This document shows, piece by piece, positions 27,005 through 35,796 of a stretch of DNA of 64,000 nucleotides. Each line of letters opens with the position of its first letter. Position 1 is the first letter of the stretch. The notes beneath the pieces are model-generated. The model saw only the letters and a list, made by a program, of their open reading frames with translations, ran no database searches and had not been told where the DNA came from. The DNA is from Chloroflexi bacterium HGW-Chloroflexi-4 (GTDB lineage: Bacteria > Chloroflexota > Anaerolineae > Anaerolineales > Anaerolineaceae). The stretch is from positions 146,630 through 210,629 of the forward strand of contig PHBW01000002.1 in assembly GCA_002840715.1 (NCBI GenBank), in the 5' to 3' direction. Position numbers and translations under genes: made by a program.

Positions 27005-27040
27005 AAAAAAACCGGAAAGGGCTTCTCTCTCCGGTTTTTT
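27005..27040. terminator. Bidirectional terminator between convergent genes
   Basis: AAAAAACCGG (27005-27014) pairs with CCGGTTTTTT around a 15-base loop. It separates the M23 gene from the minus-strand zinc-ribbon gene. Confidence 0.85.
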
Positions 27041-27077
27041 GTTACTTTATTGCCAAATAAATTTAAGTAAATCTCAC

Positions 27078-27854
27078 TTAATTATATTTTGACTTGTCTA
27101 TCAACTCACGCAGTTTGTCTTCATCTGATTTTTCATTAAAAGTCGGGGCTTGTGATGCGCTTGTTTTTTCCAACTCTTCTGCAGCACGCAAGATCTCATA
27201 AGGAGCAGCTTGCATGACAGACCATTTGCCGCAGTTCTCGCAGCGGTCAAACTTGCCAATCGCAATGTTAAATCCCCAGATGTGACGGGGGGTTGGTCTG
27301 CCGCAGTGCTTGCAAATGCTGCCACCGGCATAGCCGTAATTTCTTCGAGTACCCGGTTCAATACCATTGGGGTTACGTTTGCGCATTAATGCAAATTGAG
27401 ATAATCCTGCGACGATCATTATACCGACCACCAATAAAATAATGGGCAAGATTACCTTTTGGGTACCTGCAGCTTCTTCTTCAGGAGACACAAAATTCAT
27501 ATGGCGTGCGGGCGTTGTAAAAGTTTGCCCCGCAGCGTTGGTGATGACAGCCGTGAAATCATGATTACCAAATAAATATTGGTTGGTGTTGAATTGAAAA
27601 CTGAATGGAGAATCATTAACCTCAGCCATCAACTCGCCATCAAGATAATAAGAGACCGACGAAAGATCTTCTGGACCAACAATACTTAGTGTGAACAAAC
27701 CCTTGATGTCTGCTCCAAGACCATAACCAAAATCACGGTTTAGATTGAGTCGATAAGTAGGTGCTTCAGGTGTTTGCGCTAAAACCGGACTGCCAATCAA
27801 CACCAGCATAATAAAAGATATGAAAACAGAAGAAAGTAAAAAATTGTGCTTCAT
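27078..27854 (-). CDS. Membrane protein with external Ig-like domain and cytoplasmic zinc ribbon
   Basis: The 258-residue protein starts behind AAGGAG with a signal peptide ending near AQTPEAP (residue 26). A beta-sandwich-like domain follows (about 30-125; the pattern VSYYLDGELMAEVNDSPFSF ... NHDFTAVITNAAGQ is Ig/cadherin-like), then one transmembrane helix (about 135-155), then a cytoplasmic part with CKHCGRP and CENCGKW, four Cys that would bind zinc, and a charged coiled tail. The topology is external sensor, helix, zinc module, but no function is known. It lies eight bases upstream-adjacent to the ABC exporter genes, in the same direction, as the last gene of that operon. Confidence 0.85.
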   Translation of the reverse strand: MKHNFLLSSVFISFIMLVLIGSPVLAQTPEAPTYRLNLNRDFGYGLGADIKGLFTLSIVGPEDLSSVSYYLDGELMAEVNDSPFSFQFNTNQYLFGNHDFTAVITNAAGQTFTTPARHMNFVSPEEEAAGTQKVILPIILLVVGIMIVAGLSQFALMRKRNPNGIEPGTRRNYGYAGGSICKHCGRPTPRHIWGFNIAIGKFDRCENCGKWSVMQAAPYEILRAAEELEKTSASQAPTFNEKSDEDKLRELIDKSKYN

Positions 27855-27862
27855 TTGACTCC

Positions 27863-28663
27863 TTATTTCCAGCCAGTTAATATAGTCTCACGCCGAAAGA
27901 GGCGTGCCGCCAATCGAATCATTGCAATATCCAATACCACAAGGGCTGCGGCAGTGATCATAACCAGTTTCACGTTTAGGATAATAAAGCCTGCCAACTG
28001 TCCGAACAAGACTAACATCACGGGCATAATTAAGACCGCAGAAATCTGTTCAGCCACCCGCGGATCAGCCGTTCGTGATGATACAAAGATGGCAAAATTT
28101 ACCGCCATGACTGACATTAACGGTCCAACGAGGAAGATTGCCAGCACCCAGGTCGGACCTGCGATGTACACCAAAACCTCTTTGCTAACTCCGGTCACAG
28201 GCACCGCCAGCAAGAAAATGATGAAACATCCCCAGGTGGCAATCACTGCCGGAATGACAGCTGAAAGTCCCTTTCCAGCCAGCAACTCTTCTGTGGTCAC
28301 GGGGGTCGCCAGAAGAGGTTCCAAACTGCGTGTGGTCTTTTCACCCACAATACCATAAGCGGCAATGGCGATCGGAATCATGATCGGCATGATGAGATAC
28401 AACAACATAAACTCATTTACCATAAAGATCTGAACACAATCCATCATAGGCAGATTGCCGCAGGTCATGGCAAACTGAGCCGGTACATCCGCAGAGTCGC
28501 CGCCTTGCATGGCCGCATTATGACCGAAAAAGTATAGCATTCCCAATGGGAGCAACGTAAAAAGCACAGGCATCAGAATGATGGTAAACAAAACCACACG
28601 ATTCTTGAAAACCTCGGCCCACTCTTTATCAATGATCGTTCTAACGCGCGCAAACTTAAACAT
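27863..28663 (-). CDS. ABC-2 type transporter permease
   Basis: The 266-residue protein has six predicted transmembrane helices and the N-terminal cytoplasmic start VRTIIDKEWAEVFKNR typical of ABC-2/NatB-type permeases. A family-like segment GEKTTRSLEPLLATPVTTEELLAGK near residue 105 connects helices two and three. It begins two bases after the ATPase gene stop behind AAGGA and forms the membrane part of an exporter. The substrate is not predictable; sodium or drug export are known for the family. Confidence 0.93.
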   Translation of the reverse strand: MFKFARVRTIIDKEWAEVFKNRVVLFTIILMPVLFTLLPLGMLYFFGHNAAMQGGDSADVPAQFAMTCGNLPMMDCVQIFMVNEFMLLYLIMPIMIPIAIAAYGIVGEKTTRSLEPLLATPVTTEELLAGKGLSAVIPAVIATWGCFIIFLLAVPVTGVSKEVLVYIAGPTWVLAIFLVGPLMSVMAVNFAIFVSSRTADPRVAEQISAVLIMPVMLVLFGQLAGFIILNVKLVMITAAALVVLDIAMIRLAARLFRRETILTGWK

Positions 28664-28665
28664 GG

Positions 28666-29598
28666 CTATTCCTTCTCTGCATGAATCATACGCAAATAAA
28701 TATCTTCAAGTGAGTGGCGCAGCTCACCCACAAACTGGATCTCTGCGCCGGCTTCAACCAGTTTGCGTAAAATGACCGGGTTTTCAGTTTCAGGTTTATC
28801 AAGACCCACCAGCAAACTTTTATCAACCTGTTGAAGATCTTTTACAAAAGGCAAATCAGTGATCACAGTTTTATACTTTTCTTCAACTCGAGACAGGTGA
28901 AATGCCACACGCCGTCCGTAAAGGTGCTTTCGAAGGTTTGCAGGTGTATCCAAAGCGATCAATCGGGTTTTAAAAATCGCCAGTCGATCACAGAGACGAT
29001 CTGCTTCATCCAGATTGTGCGTGCAGAGGATGATAGTTCTGCCTGAGGCTTTTAATTCTTCGATGAAGTCACGCACCAGATGTGAGGCTTCAGGGTCCAG
29101 GCCGCTGGTGGGTTCATCCAGGAATAATATCTTGGGCTCGTGCAGCATTGATCGTGCAATAGCCAGTTTTTGACGCATGCCTTTTGAAAAGCTTCCGGCT
29201 TCATCAAAACGCCTGTCCCATAATCCGAGCATGCGCAGATATTTCTCAACGGTTCCTTTGACATCTGCGACACCGTAGAGGCTGGCATAAATGGAAAGAT
29301 TCTTTTCAGCACTCAGTCGTTCATACATTCCGGGGGTCTCTGTGAGGATTCCAACAGTTTGCCTGATTTGCTGATCTTGTTTGCCAACCTGAAAACCATT
29401 CACCACAGCGGTGCCTGAAGTGATGCCGATCAGACTGGTGAGCATGCGCACGGTGGTGGTTTTGCCTGCCCCGTTTGGTCCAAGAATACCAAATACTTCG
29501 CCCTCGTGAACTTCAAGATTGAGATTCTCCACCGCAGTAAAAGGTGGTTTTTTCTTGTCTGTTTTAAATGTTTTTGTTAGCCCAGATGCTGTGATCAC
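28666..29598 (-). CDS. ABC transporter ATP-binding protein
   Basis: The 310-residue ATPase begins with a GTG at 29598 behind AAGGAG. All nucleotide-binding motifs are present: Walker A GPNGAGKT near residue 40, signature FSKGMRQ near 138, Walker B ILFLDEP near 158 and the switch His in LCTHN near 194. The C-terminal 90 residues are the extension seen in CcmA/NatA-like ABC-2 ATPases. It pairs with the permease immediately downstream. A 286-bp region upstream holds no gene; it contains AGTCA repeated three times at 29704-29725. Confidence 0.95.
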   Translation of the reverse strand: MITASGLTKTFKTDKKKPPFTAVENLNLEVHEGEVFGILGPNGAGKTTTVRMLTSLIGITSGTAVVNGFQVGKQDQQIRQTVGILTETPGMYERLSAEKNLSIYASLYGVADVKGTVEKYLRMLGLWDRRFDEAGSFSKGMRQKLAIARSMLHEPKILFLDEPTSGLDPEASHLVRDFIEELKASGRTIILCTHNLDEADRLCDRLAIFKTRLIALDTPANLRKHLYGRRVAFHLSRVEEKYKTVITDLPFVKDLQQVDKSLLVGLDKPETENPVILRKLVEAGAEIQFVGELRHSLEDIYLRMIHAEKE

Positions 29599-29884
29599 AG
29601 ATTCTCCTTATTTAAATTATTATCTTTACAAAGGCATGGTTTTTCATGTTGATGATAAATCAGTTTTCCGTATTTAATCCTCCCCATCAGAAGGGTTTTA
29701 TCCTAGTCAAGTAGTCAAAAAGTCATTTCATCCAAACAATCTGTCTCTAATGAATTTGAAAATTATAATAAAAATCCTGAAAGAGGGAACAACATTCGGT
29801 TAACAATTAACATCTTAATATTATACATCTACACGCAGCTCTACTAACCATAAATCGTTATAATTGTTTTTGGAGAATTGTTGA

Positions 29885-31114
29885 ATGACAACCGCACCGA
29901 TCCAACCTAAAAACTGGAAACCGCGCTTTTTCACTATCTGGTCAGGTCAGGCATTATCACTGGTAGGCAGTGCACTCACCCAATTCGTGTTGGTCTGGTG
30001 GATCACCCAGGAAACCGGCTCACCCACAGCTTTGGCCACCGCAGGCATCATGGGTATGCTGCCCTCCGCGATTTTCAGCCCTCTGGGCGGTGTGATCGCT
30101 GACCGAATCAGCCGTCGCATGGTGATGATCATCACAGATGCGATTACAGCGTTGTGTATGTTGATTCTGGTCGTGTTGTTTGCCACAGACAGCATCCAAC
30201 TCTGGCATATTTACACGCTCATGTTTATCAGGGCAACGATGCAGGCCTTTCAACACCCGGCCTCGGCTGCCAGCACCATGAATCTGGTACCAAACCATTG
30301 GCTTGACCGGGTTGCCGGAATGAACCAAACGCTGCAAGGTGTGATGATCATTGCTTCAGCACCTTTAGGTGCACTTGCGTTAGCCGCGTTTCCGATTCAG
30401 GGTGCACTAATGATTGATGTGGTCACTGCCGTATTGGGGATCGTGCCGCTGTTATTTTTCAAAATACCCCAGCCCAAAATTCCACAGGGCGAGGATGCGA
30501 AAACCATATTGCATGATCTGAACGCAGGCGTGCGTACCATCCGCACAAACCCCGGGCTGCTGACACTTTACGCCATCACCGGTCTGGTGGTTTTGACCAT
30601 CATGCCCACCTTTGCACTCACGCCGCTGCTGGTAAAAGATCATTTTGCCGGCGGCGTCAACCAGGTAGCCATCATGGAAGGACTGGCGGGTATTGGCATG
30701 CTGCTGGGCGGAGTCATTATAGGTTTGTGGAAGTTGAAAATCCGACGGGCGCTGATTGTAATGATTTCTTTTGGCATATCCTGCGGCACAGTTGCACTGA
30801 CCGCACTGGCACCAACCCCGTTGTTTTGGCTGGCTGTCTTCTGGTGGTTCCTGAGCGGCTTTACCTTCTCAACCGGCAACGCCCCCATGATGGCACTGCT
30901 GCAAACGGTTATCCCCAACGAAATGCAAGGCCGGGCATTTTCGCTACTGAACATGATCTTCGGGTTGGCTGGCCCGCTCGGCTTGATCATCGCTGGACCG
31001 ATGGCAGAACTCTTTGGTGTTCGGGCGGTCTTCATCGTTGGCGGTGCACTTTCAGCGGCTATTTGTTTCTGCGCCCTCTTTTTGCGTCCACTTTGGAATT
31101 TGGAAAAGCATTAA
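29885..31114 (+). CDS. MFS transporter, MFS_3 (enterobactin exporter-like) type
   Basis: The 409-residue, 12-helix transporter starts at an ATG behind GGAG. The opening FFTIWSGQALSLVGSALTQFVLVWWITQETGSP and the loop GGVIADRISRRMVMI are typical of the MFS_3 group of drug and siderophore exporters, with the conserved G-x-x-x-D-R-x-x-R-R element in the helix 2-3 loop. The transported compound is unknown. Upstream it faces the divergent ABC operon. Confidence 0.92.
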   Translation: MTTAPIQPKNWKPRFFTIWSGQALSLVGSALTQFVLVWWITQETGSPTALATAGIMGMLPSAIFSPLGGVIADRISRRMVMIITDAITALCMLILVVLFATDSIQLWHIYTLMFIRATMQAFQHPASAASTMNLVPNHWLDRVAGMNQTLQGVMIIASAPLGALALAAFPIQGALMIDVVTAVLGIVPLLFFKIPQPKIPQGEDAKTILHDLNAGVRTIRTNPGLLTLYAITGLVVLTIMPTFALTPLLVKDHFAGGVNQVAIMEGLAGIGMLLGGVIIGLWKLKIRRALIVMISFGISCGTVALTALAPTPLFWLAVFWWFLSGFTFSTGNAPMMALLQTVIPNEMQGRAFSLLNMIFGLAGPLGLIIAGPMAELFGVRAVFIVGGALSAAICFCALFLRPLWNLEKH

Positions 31115-31222
31115 GACCATCAAAAAATATTGGGGAGATTGTCATTTTGCGTCAAAATTAGGGTTGATTACTCTAGTTCTGCATTATGAATTGATATAAT
31201 TATTTTTACTTGGAAAAATCAG

Positions 31223-31936
31223 ATGGTGGAAGGAAAGATAACTCTCATGGCAAATCCCTCACTAACTTGCATATACTGCGGCGCTATTAACCCGGAAGGC
31301 ACAAACCGCTGCAAAGCGTGCGGTGCACCCATAGAAATTCCGGTTGTTCCGCCGGTAACCGTCACCACAATCAACACACCACCCCGGAACATTACGCCAC
31401 CAATAACGTCGCAGAGGGCTGATACCACCCCTGAACAGATCAGAGATGCGCTGGATGCCGCCCCCCTCAACGATCAGTTGAAGGAAGGACTGAAAGCAGC
31501 CGGTCTTGGCGTCGGCGCACTTGGTGTGGGCACTTTCTTCGCCCGCACTGCTTCAGAAGCAGCGGCCATTGCCTTTTCATCCTTCATGGTCGGATACTTA
31601 TCTGGCATGAACAATAATGGATTGATCGCACTGGCGGGCGGTCTGGTAATTGGGCTCATGGTCGGTCTGGCAGTTAAGCGTCCCATCGGCGCCTTGCTTT
31701 CTGCCCCACTTGGTACCTTGTTGGGCTTTCTTGCGGGAAAACTACTTCAACCCAGTCTGCCGGCACTACCACTGCCTGCCCTGCTGGCTCTGATTGGAGG
31801 AGCATTGTTTGCCATCCTGGGCAGCCGGAGAACTTCAAGTAATATCGTGGCTAAGTGGTATGGCCGATTTCGTCCCTTTTTAGGCATGGTTGGCGGGTTC
31901 ATGTTTGCCATGCTCGGATATATCATAGGCAAATAA
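31223..31936 (+). CDS. Zinc-ribbon membrane protein
   Basis: The product is 237 residues from the ATG at 31223; the ATG at 31247 (MANPSLTC) is an equally plausible start. An N-terminal zinc ribbon (CIYCGAINPEGTNRCKACG) is followed by a Pro/Thr linker and, from about residue 85, four to five hydrophobic Gly/Ala-rich helices ending near the C-terminus. The zinc ribbon would be cytoplasmic. It overlaps the next gene by one base (TAATG), so they are coupled. No function is recognised. Confidence 0.8.
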   Translation: MVEGKITLMANPSLTCIYCGAINPEGTNRCKACGAPIEIPVVPPVTVTTINTPPRNITPPITSQRADTTPEQIRDALDAAPLNDQLKEGLKAAGLGVGALGVGTFFARTASEAAAIAFSSFMVGYLSGMNNNGLIALAGGLVIGLMVGLAVKRPIGALLSAPLGTLLGFLAGKLLQPSLPALPLPALLALIGGALFAILGSRRTSSNIVAKWYGRFRPFLGMVGGFMFAMLGYIIGK

Positions 31937-32280
31937 TGAATTACAGTCCCTTTTTCAAACTTGAAATATTCTGCCCCGAAGAGAACGTGGATGAAATTTT
32001 GGAAGCCCTTGCAGGGGCCCATGCCGGAGAGATTGGCAAATACGATCATTGTTCTACCATCTTGCATGTGCAAGGCAGCTACAGGCCTCTGGAAGGCGCT
32101 AAACCGGCTTTTGGTGAGGTCGGCAAGTTTATCGTGGGATCAGAATGCAAGATCGAGATCAATTGCCGTGAAGAACATTTGATGGAAGCGATTCAGGCAG
32201 TGCGTGAAGCACATCTCTACGAGGAACCTGTCATCAACGTGATTCCGCTTGCCAACCACCGCTACGGTGGAACAGTTTAA
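31936..32280 (+). CDS. Stand-alone YqfO/NIF3-insert (PII-like fold) protein
   Basis: The 114-residue protein starts at the ATG at 31936, which overlaps the stop of the zinc-ribbon gene; longer in-frame starts would run through that gene. Its sequence, with FKLEIFCPEENVDEILEALAGAHAGEIGKYDHCS and VGKFIVGSECKIEINC and a C-terminal HLYEEPVINVIPL, fits the PII/CutA-like domain found inserted in YqfO-type NIF3 proteins (COG3323). Free-standing copies are known and their role is not established; a small-molecule sensing trimer is the inference from fold. Confidence 0.85.
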   Translation: MNYSPFFKLEIFCPEENVDEILEALAGAHAGEIGKYDHCSTILHVQGSYRPLEGAKPAFGEVGKFIVGSECKIEINCREEHLMEAIQAVREAHLYEEPVINVIPLANHRYGGTV

Positions 32281-32284
32281 CAAC

Positions 32285-32320
32285 AAAGGCTGCCTTCTAT
32301 GAATAAATAAGGCAGCCTTT
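32285..32320 (+). terminator. Terminator after the NIF3-insert gene
   Basis: AAAGGCTGCCTT pairs perfectly with AAGGCAGCCTTT around a 12-base loop. Confidence 0.8.
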
Positions 32321-32347
32321 CAAATTAACCTTTATCTCTGTATTTTA

Positions 32348-33100
32348 CTAATGTGAAACATATCCAAAAAGGGCATAAGTTCCAGCTTCTGGAGCTTTTG
32401 CGCAAGCCATGTAAACACCATCAATAGGCGGTATGTATTTAAATGATGTTTTAATTTTCGTCCAAACCCCAGATTTCAATTCGCGGATCTCTGCAACCAT
32501 GTTCCTGACACCAGAGGGAAATGGATGACAGATCTCGCCAATACTGGTAACTTTTATACCATTGGAATAAAGATCAAGCCATTCAGGTGCCGGATTATTG
32601 AGCATATCCAAAAGTGTTACAGTACCGCGGGTCCATTTGTCAGAATTTTCATAAGTATCTTCATTCCCCGGACTGACTTCTGCAACTGCAACGTGATAAT
32701 AGGCAAACAAAGCATAAGTTCCTGCTTTGTTTGCTTGTGCGCAGGATTTAAAATAGCTCTCTCCACTCGTGTTGTCTAGAGTTGTTGTCGTCTTTACCTT
32801 AACCCATGTCTCGTCAACTAACTGTCTGACTTCAGCAACCCAGTCATATTGTGCACCGGTGAATTGATGACAAATCTTTGCTGGTGCATTGATCGAAATA
32901 CCGTTTGTGACCAATTTCAAATATGAAGGTGCCCCTTCTGCAGTTACATCAACAGCTTTTGCTTTTACAGATGAAGGAACCTGCCAATCTCCAGGTGCAA
33001 AAATTGAATTCATTTCGGCTTTAACAACGAATTGAACATTCACGAGAGACAACCCCATAACAAAAACAAGTACTAATAGCACAGAAAATACTTTTTTCAT
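32348..33100 (-). CDS. Secreted two-repeat protein, paralogue of the 15779 gene
   Basis: The product is 250 residues from the ATG at 33100 behind AGAGAGG. After a signal peptide (to about residue 28) there are two homologous repeats at about 40-140 and 155-250 with the same pattern as the protein at 15779-16495: P-x-WLDLYSNGIK, a Cys in ICHPFP or ICHQFT, AEIRELKSG-x-W-x-K-x-x-T, and YMACAKAPEAGTYALFGY. The two genes are 16 kb apart and share no other context. A TATAAT box on the minus strand (33141-33146) is a likely -10 element with a short leader. The domain is unrecognised. Confidence 0.88.
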   Translation of the reverse strand: MKKVFSVLLVLVFVMGLSLVNVQFVVKAEMNSIFAPGDWQVPSSVKAKAVDVTAEGAPSYLKLVTNGISINAPAKICHQFTGAQYDWVAEVRQLVDETWVKVKTTTTLDNTSGESYFKSCAQANKAGTYALFAYYHVAVAEVSPGNEDTYENSDKWTRGTVTLLDMLNNPAPEWLDLYSNGIKVTSIGEICHPFPSGVRNMVAEIRELKSGVWTKIKTSFKYIPPIDGVYMACAKAPEAGTYALFGYVSH

Positions 33101-33330
33101 TTTTCCTCTCTTTTGAAAAATCTGAATCACCCTATTTATTATTATACACATGCTTTTTTGACCCAAAATTGAACCAAATCGACATGTTAAAAACAGATGC
33201 TAGATATGAGATGCAATATTTGAAATAAAATGGGTTTAGCTATCCAAGAAGACATTCTACTCAACCCAACAAAAATCTTTCAATAAAATGATTCCAATTA
33301 GCAACAACCATCAAGTAGTGATTTGATAAT

Positions 33331-33368
33331 AAAGCAAAACCAGATGATTAATCATCTGGCCTTGCTTT
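33331..33368 (-). terminator. Terminator of the fibronectin-like repeat gene
   Basis: AAAGCAA-AA-CCAGATGATT pairs with AATCATCTGG-CC-TTGCTTT. It lies just past the minus-strand stop at 33384. The rest of 33101-33383 holds no gene. Confidence 0.8.
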
Positions 33369-33383
33369 ATATAATTGAATCTT

Positions 33384-35204
33384 CTAAGGAACTACCACCT
33401 CAAGGGTGTTTGAATAAGCAGTGCATGAACCGCCGCTCGCAGCGGAATAGACACACAAACGAACGATATAATTACCGGATGACAATGGAGAAGCAAGTGT
33501 CAGGGTTCGAAGAGATGCTGTCGCGGATTCCTGGGTTGATAATCCGGATGTCCAAACAGGGGTACTATCATTTTCTGCCCAAAACAACTTATAACCATCT
33601 GCATTATCTGCATCTCCACCAGGCAAGGACCAATTATATGTGTCTGGTGTAACTCCATCTTTCGATAAAACAACATCAGTGGTTTGAGTAGTGAATTCAA
33701 CAATATTTGAATAGACACCGCATCCACTACCGGTGAATTTGCATACACGCAAGTAATAATGAGTGTTTTCTGAACCAACCACCGTGGCAGTTCTTGTGCT
33801 TCCATCAGAAATCGCTAAAAGTGAAGCGTTTTCATATGTAGGGGTTGATTGACTGGTTGAGTACAATACTTTGAACCCGTTTGTAAACGTGCCTGTGGCA
33901 GTCCAATCCAGATCAATGCTTCCTTCAGTTGCGTTATCAACAAGATTTGTAATTGTTATCACAGCAGAATCCGCAGCAAAAGTGAAATCAACAACAGGCG
34001 AATAGACAATACACTCACCTCCAGAATACTTGCATACTCTGACATGGTAGGTGGCTGATGGATCACCACTAATACTGCCCAAACGAAGTGAACCATCGCT
34101 TACTACCGTCACACTATCTGCTAGGGTGGGAAGTGAATTTGTTTTTGAATATAAAATCTTAAACCCATTTGGAAATGATCCGGATGCCGTCCAATTTACC
34201 TGGGCAACGCCAGTTGCAGTATCGTTGATGGATGAAATCGTAATTGTTGAACTGTCAGCAGTGCTGGTGATCGAATAACTCGGAAAAGTAAAAGCATAAA
34301 CCGCCGAGTACGCAGTACATTTGGAGCCATCAAATCTGCAAATTCGATAGTAATATTTTGTATTACTGTTGCCATCTACATATGCTGATCGTGTTGCTGA
34401 ATCAGCTATATAAAAATATGGATCCTTTCCATATGTGGGAATTTGGGAACTGGATGAATAAACGATTTTGTAACCTTTGGAGCTGGAACTCTTGTCTGTC
34501 CAGGCAAAATAAGCTTTCCCAGTACTGGCTGATTTAATGATGTCAATCGTTAATGTCGAATCATAAGGTACTGTAGTTCCACCAACGACCACTTTTGATG
34601 GTGTCTTGGTTGGTTTAGGTGTGGCGGTGGGTGGTGCAAAAGCGAAAATCCCAAGGTCGCTGTAAAGATCGCAAGAATCAACCAATACGCGGCATACTCT
34701 TACATAATAGATACGATCTGGAACATAGCTAATCACTCCGGCCTTGGCGTTTGAATTGTATATGGAAGTGAAAGTATTTTCAGGATAAGTTGGATAAGTT
34801 TGTTGGTCAGTATAAACTATCTTATATCCATAAGGAAATTCACCTGAGGTCTCCCAGTTAATTTGAGCCACACCTGCTGATTTTTTAGTAATACCTGTAA
34901 TTCGAATTTCTCCAGGCATAATGGTTTTTGTGGCATTTATTCCTCCAGCCGAGGAGTTTTCATCTGTTGCTTCACCTCCCTGCCCTATCATATCAAGAAA
35001 AGGTGTGGAGGTTGGCATCAAAGGAATAGACAAATCAAGTGTTGGTGTTGAGTTTGCTTCAGTTGCCAGGGCGGATAAAGTTGAAATTTCATCAAGCGAT
35101 GGTCCAACTGGTTTTGGTTGAGATAAGCCTGATAATAAAGTATCACACCCGGTTGACAAGGTGAGAACAATAATGACGAAAAATAGCCAAATACGTTTGC
35201 CCAT
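33384..35204 (-). CDS. Lipoprotein with five Cys-paired fibronectin III-like repeats
   Basis: The product is 606 residues from the ATG at 35204 behind GAGGAGG. It has a lipobox (LTLSTGCDT, Cys near residue 18) and a linker to about residue 95. Five repeats of about 95 residues follow, each with A-x-V-x-W-x-x-x-G-x-F-x-x-G-x-K-x-x-Y-S, T-x-P-T-Y, and ending with Y-Y-x-R-V-C-x-x-x-x-x-x-C-x-x-Y-S. The Trp and Tyr positions suit a fibronectin III fold, and the conserved Cys pair near the end of each repeat could make a disulfide. A TPKPTKTP linker separates repeats one and two. It is probably a surface-anchored binding protein. Confidence 0.88.
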   Translation of the reverse strand: MGKRIWLFFVIIVLTLSTGCDTLLSGLSQPKPVGPSLDEISTLSALATEANSTPTLDLSIPLMPTSTPFLDMIGQGGEATDENSSAGGINATKTIMPGEIRITGITKKSAGVAQINWETSGEFPYGYKIVYTDQQTYPTYPENTFTSIYNSNAKAGVISYVPDRIYYVRVCRVLVDSCDLYSDLGIFAFAPPTATPKPTKTPSKVVVGGTTVPYDSTLTIDIIKSASTGKAYFAWTDKSSSSKGYKIVYSSSSQIPTYGKDPYFYIADSATRSAYVDGNSNTKYYYRICRFDGSKCTAYSAVYAFTFPSYSITSTADSSTITISSINDTATGVAQVNWTASGSFPNGFKILYSKTNSLPTLADSVTVVSDGSLRLGSISGDPSATYHVRVCKYSGGECIVYSPVVDFTFAADSAVITITNLVDNATEGSIDLDWTATGTFTNGFKVLYSTSQSTPTYENASLLAISDGSTRTATVVGSENTHYYLRVCKFTGSGCGVYSNIVEFTTQTTDVVLSKDGVTPDTYNWSLPGGDADNADGYKLFWAENDSTPVWTSGLSTQESATASLRTLTLASPLSSGNYIVRLCVYSAASGGSCTAYSNTLEVVVP

Positions 35205-35310
35205 AAATTCCTCCTCAAGCGAACAGGGTACCATTTTTATTATATAGTAATAATTCCTGATTTTTACCCACAGCTTTGTTATCTCGTCTATACGCAGTTT
35301 TTAGGTGTTG

Positions 35311-35661
35311 TTAGTTATCTTCTGACTCATCCATATGCATCAGATGCAGCAACCGGTGAATAACCGGTGCAATTATGATGCCGAAAACACCAAGAAAGAT
35401 CATGCCTGAAAACAAGGCATAAAAAGAGGCAAACCATTTGCCGCCATCCGATTGGAGAATGGTGACCGGCCCCATGCCGCCCAGAATCATGGAAGCATTG
35501 AGCAGTGAATCCAGCCATGATAAGTGTTCAAACCCATGGTAACCGAGCACGCCAATACCCAATGATATTCCCATAATGATCGCACCGGTCAACAAATGAG
35601 ACAATAATCGAATATAAAATTTCTTGCGCGTCAAAAGGGGCTCAAAGCGTTTCTCATACAT
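35311..35661 (-). CDS. Small membrane protein of unknown function
   Basis: The 116-residue protein starts at the ATG at 35661, six bases after GGGAGG. It has three hydrophobic segments (about residues 18-40, 48-68 with Gly/Met, and 78-100) and ends with a short acidic His-rich tail (HLMHMDESEDN). The neighbouring promoter region of the divergent MerR gene lies 75 bp away. Its small size and Gly-Met-rich helices recall cation-channel-like or two-helix DUF proteins, but no family is recognised. Confidence 0.7.
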   Translation of the reverse strand: MYEKRFEPLLTRKKFYIRLLSHLLTGAIIMGISLGIGVLGYHGFEHLSWLDSLLNASMILGGMGPVTILQSDGGKWFASFYALFSGMIFLGVFGIIIAPVIHRLLHLMHMDESEDN

Positions 35662-35735
35662 AATCAACCTCCCAAATTAATCCACTTATGAGTATCATAC
35701 TTTAAATTTTTGGTAAACTGATTAAAAAATTACCC

Positions 35736-35766
35736 TTGACTCTCCCCTAAGGGGAGGTTGTATGCT
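35736..35766 (+). promoter_or_regulatory. MerR-type operator-promoter with 19-bp spacer
   Basis: TTGACT (35736-35741) and TATGCT (35761-35766) are separated by 19 bp, and the spacer is filled by the inverted repeat CTCCCC-TAA-GGGGAG (35742-35756). Overlong spacers with a dyad between -35 and -10 are the hallmark of MerR-family promoters, which the regulator untwists on activation. The regulator gene begins 31 bp downstream, so this is most likely autoregulation. Confidence 0.85.
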
Positions 35767-35796
35767 TCACACACTGATGGCCATCAGGAGGATCAA

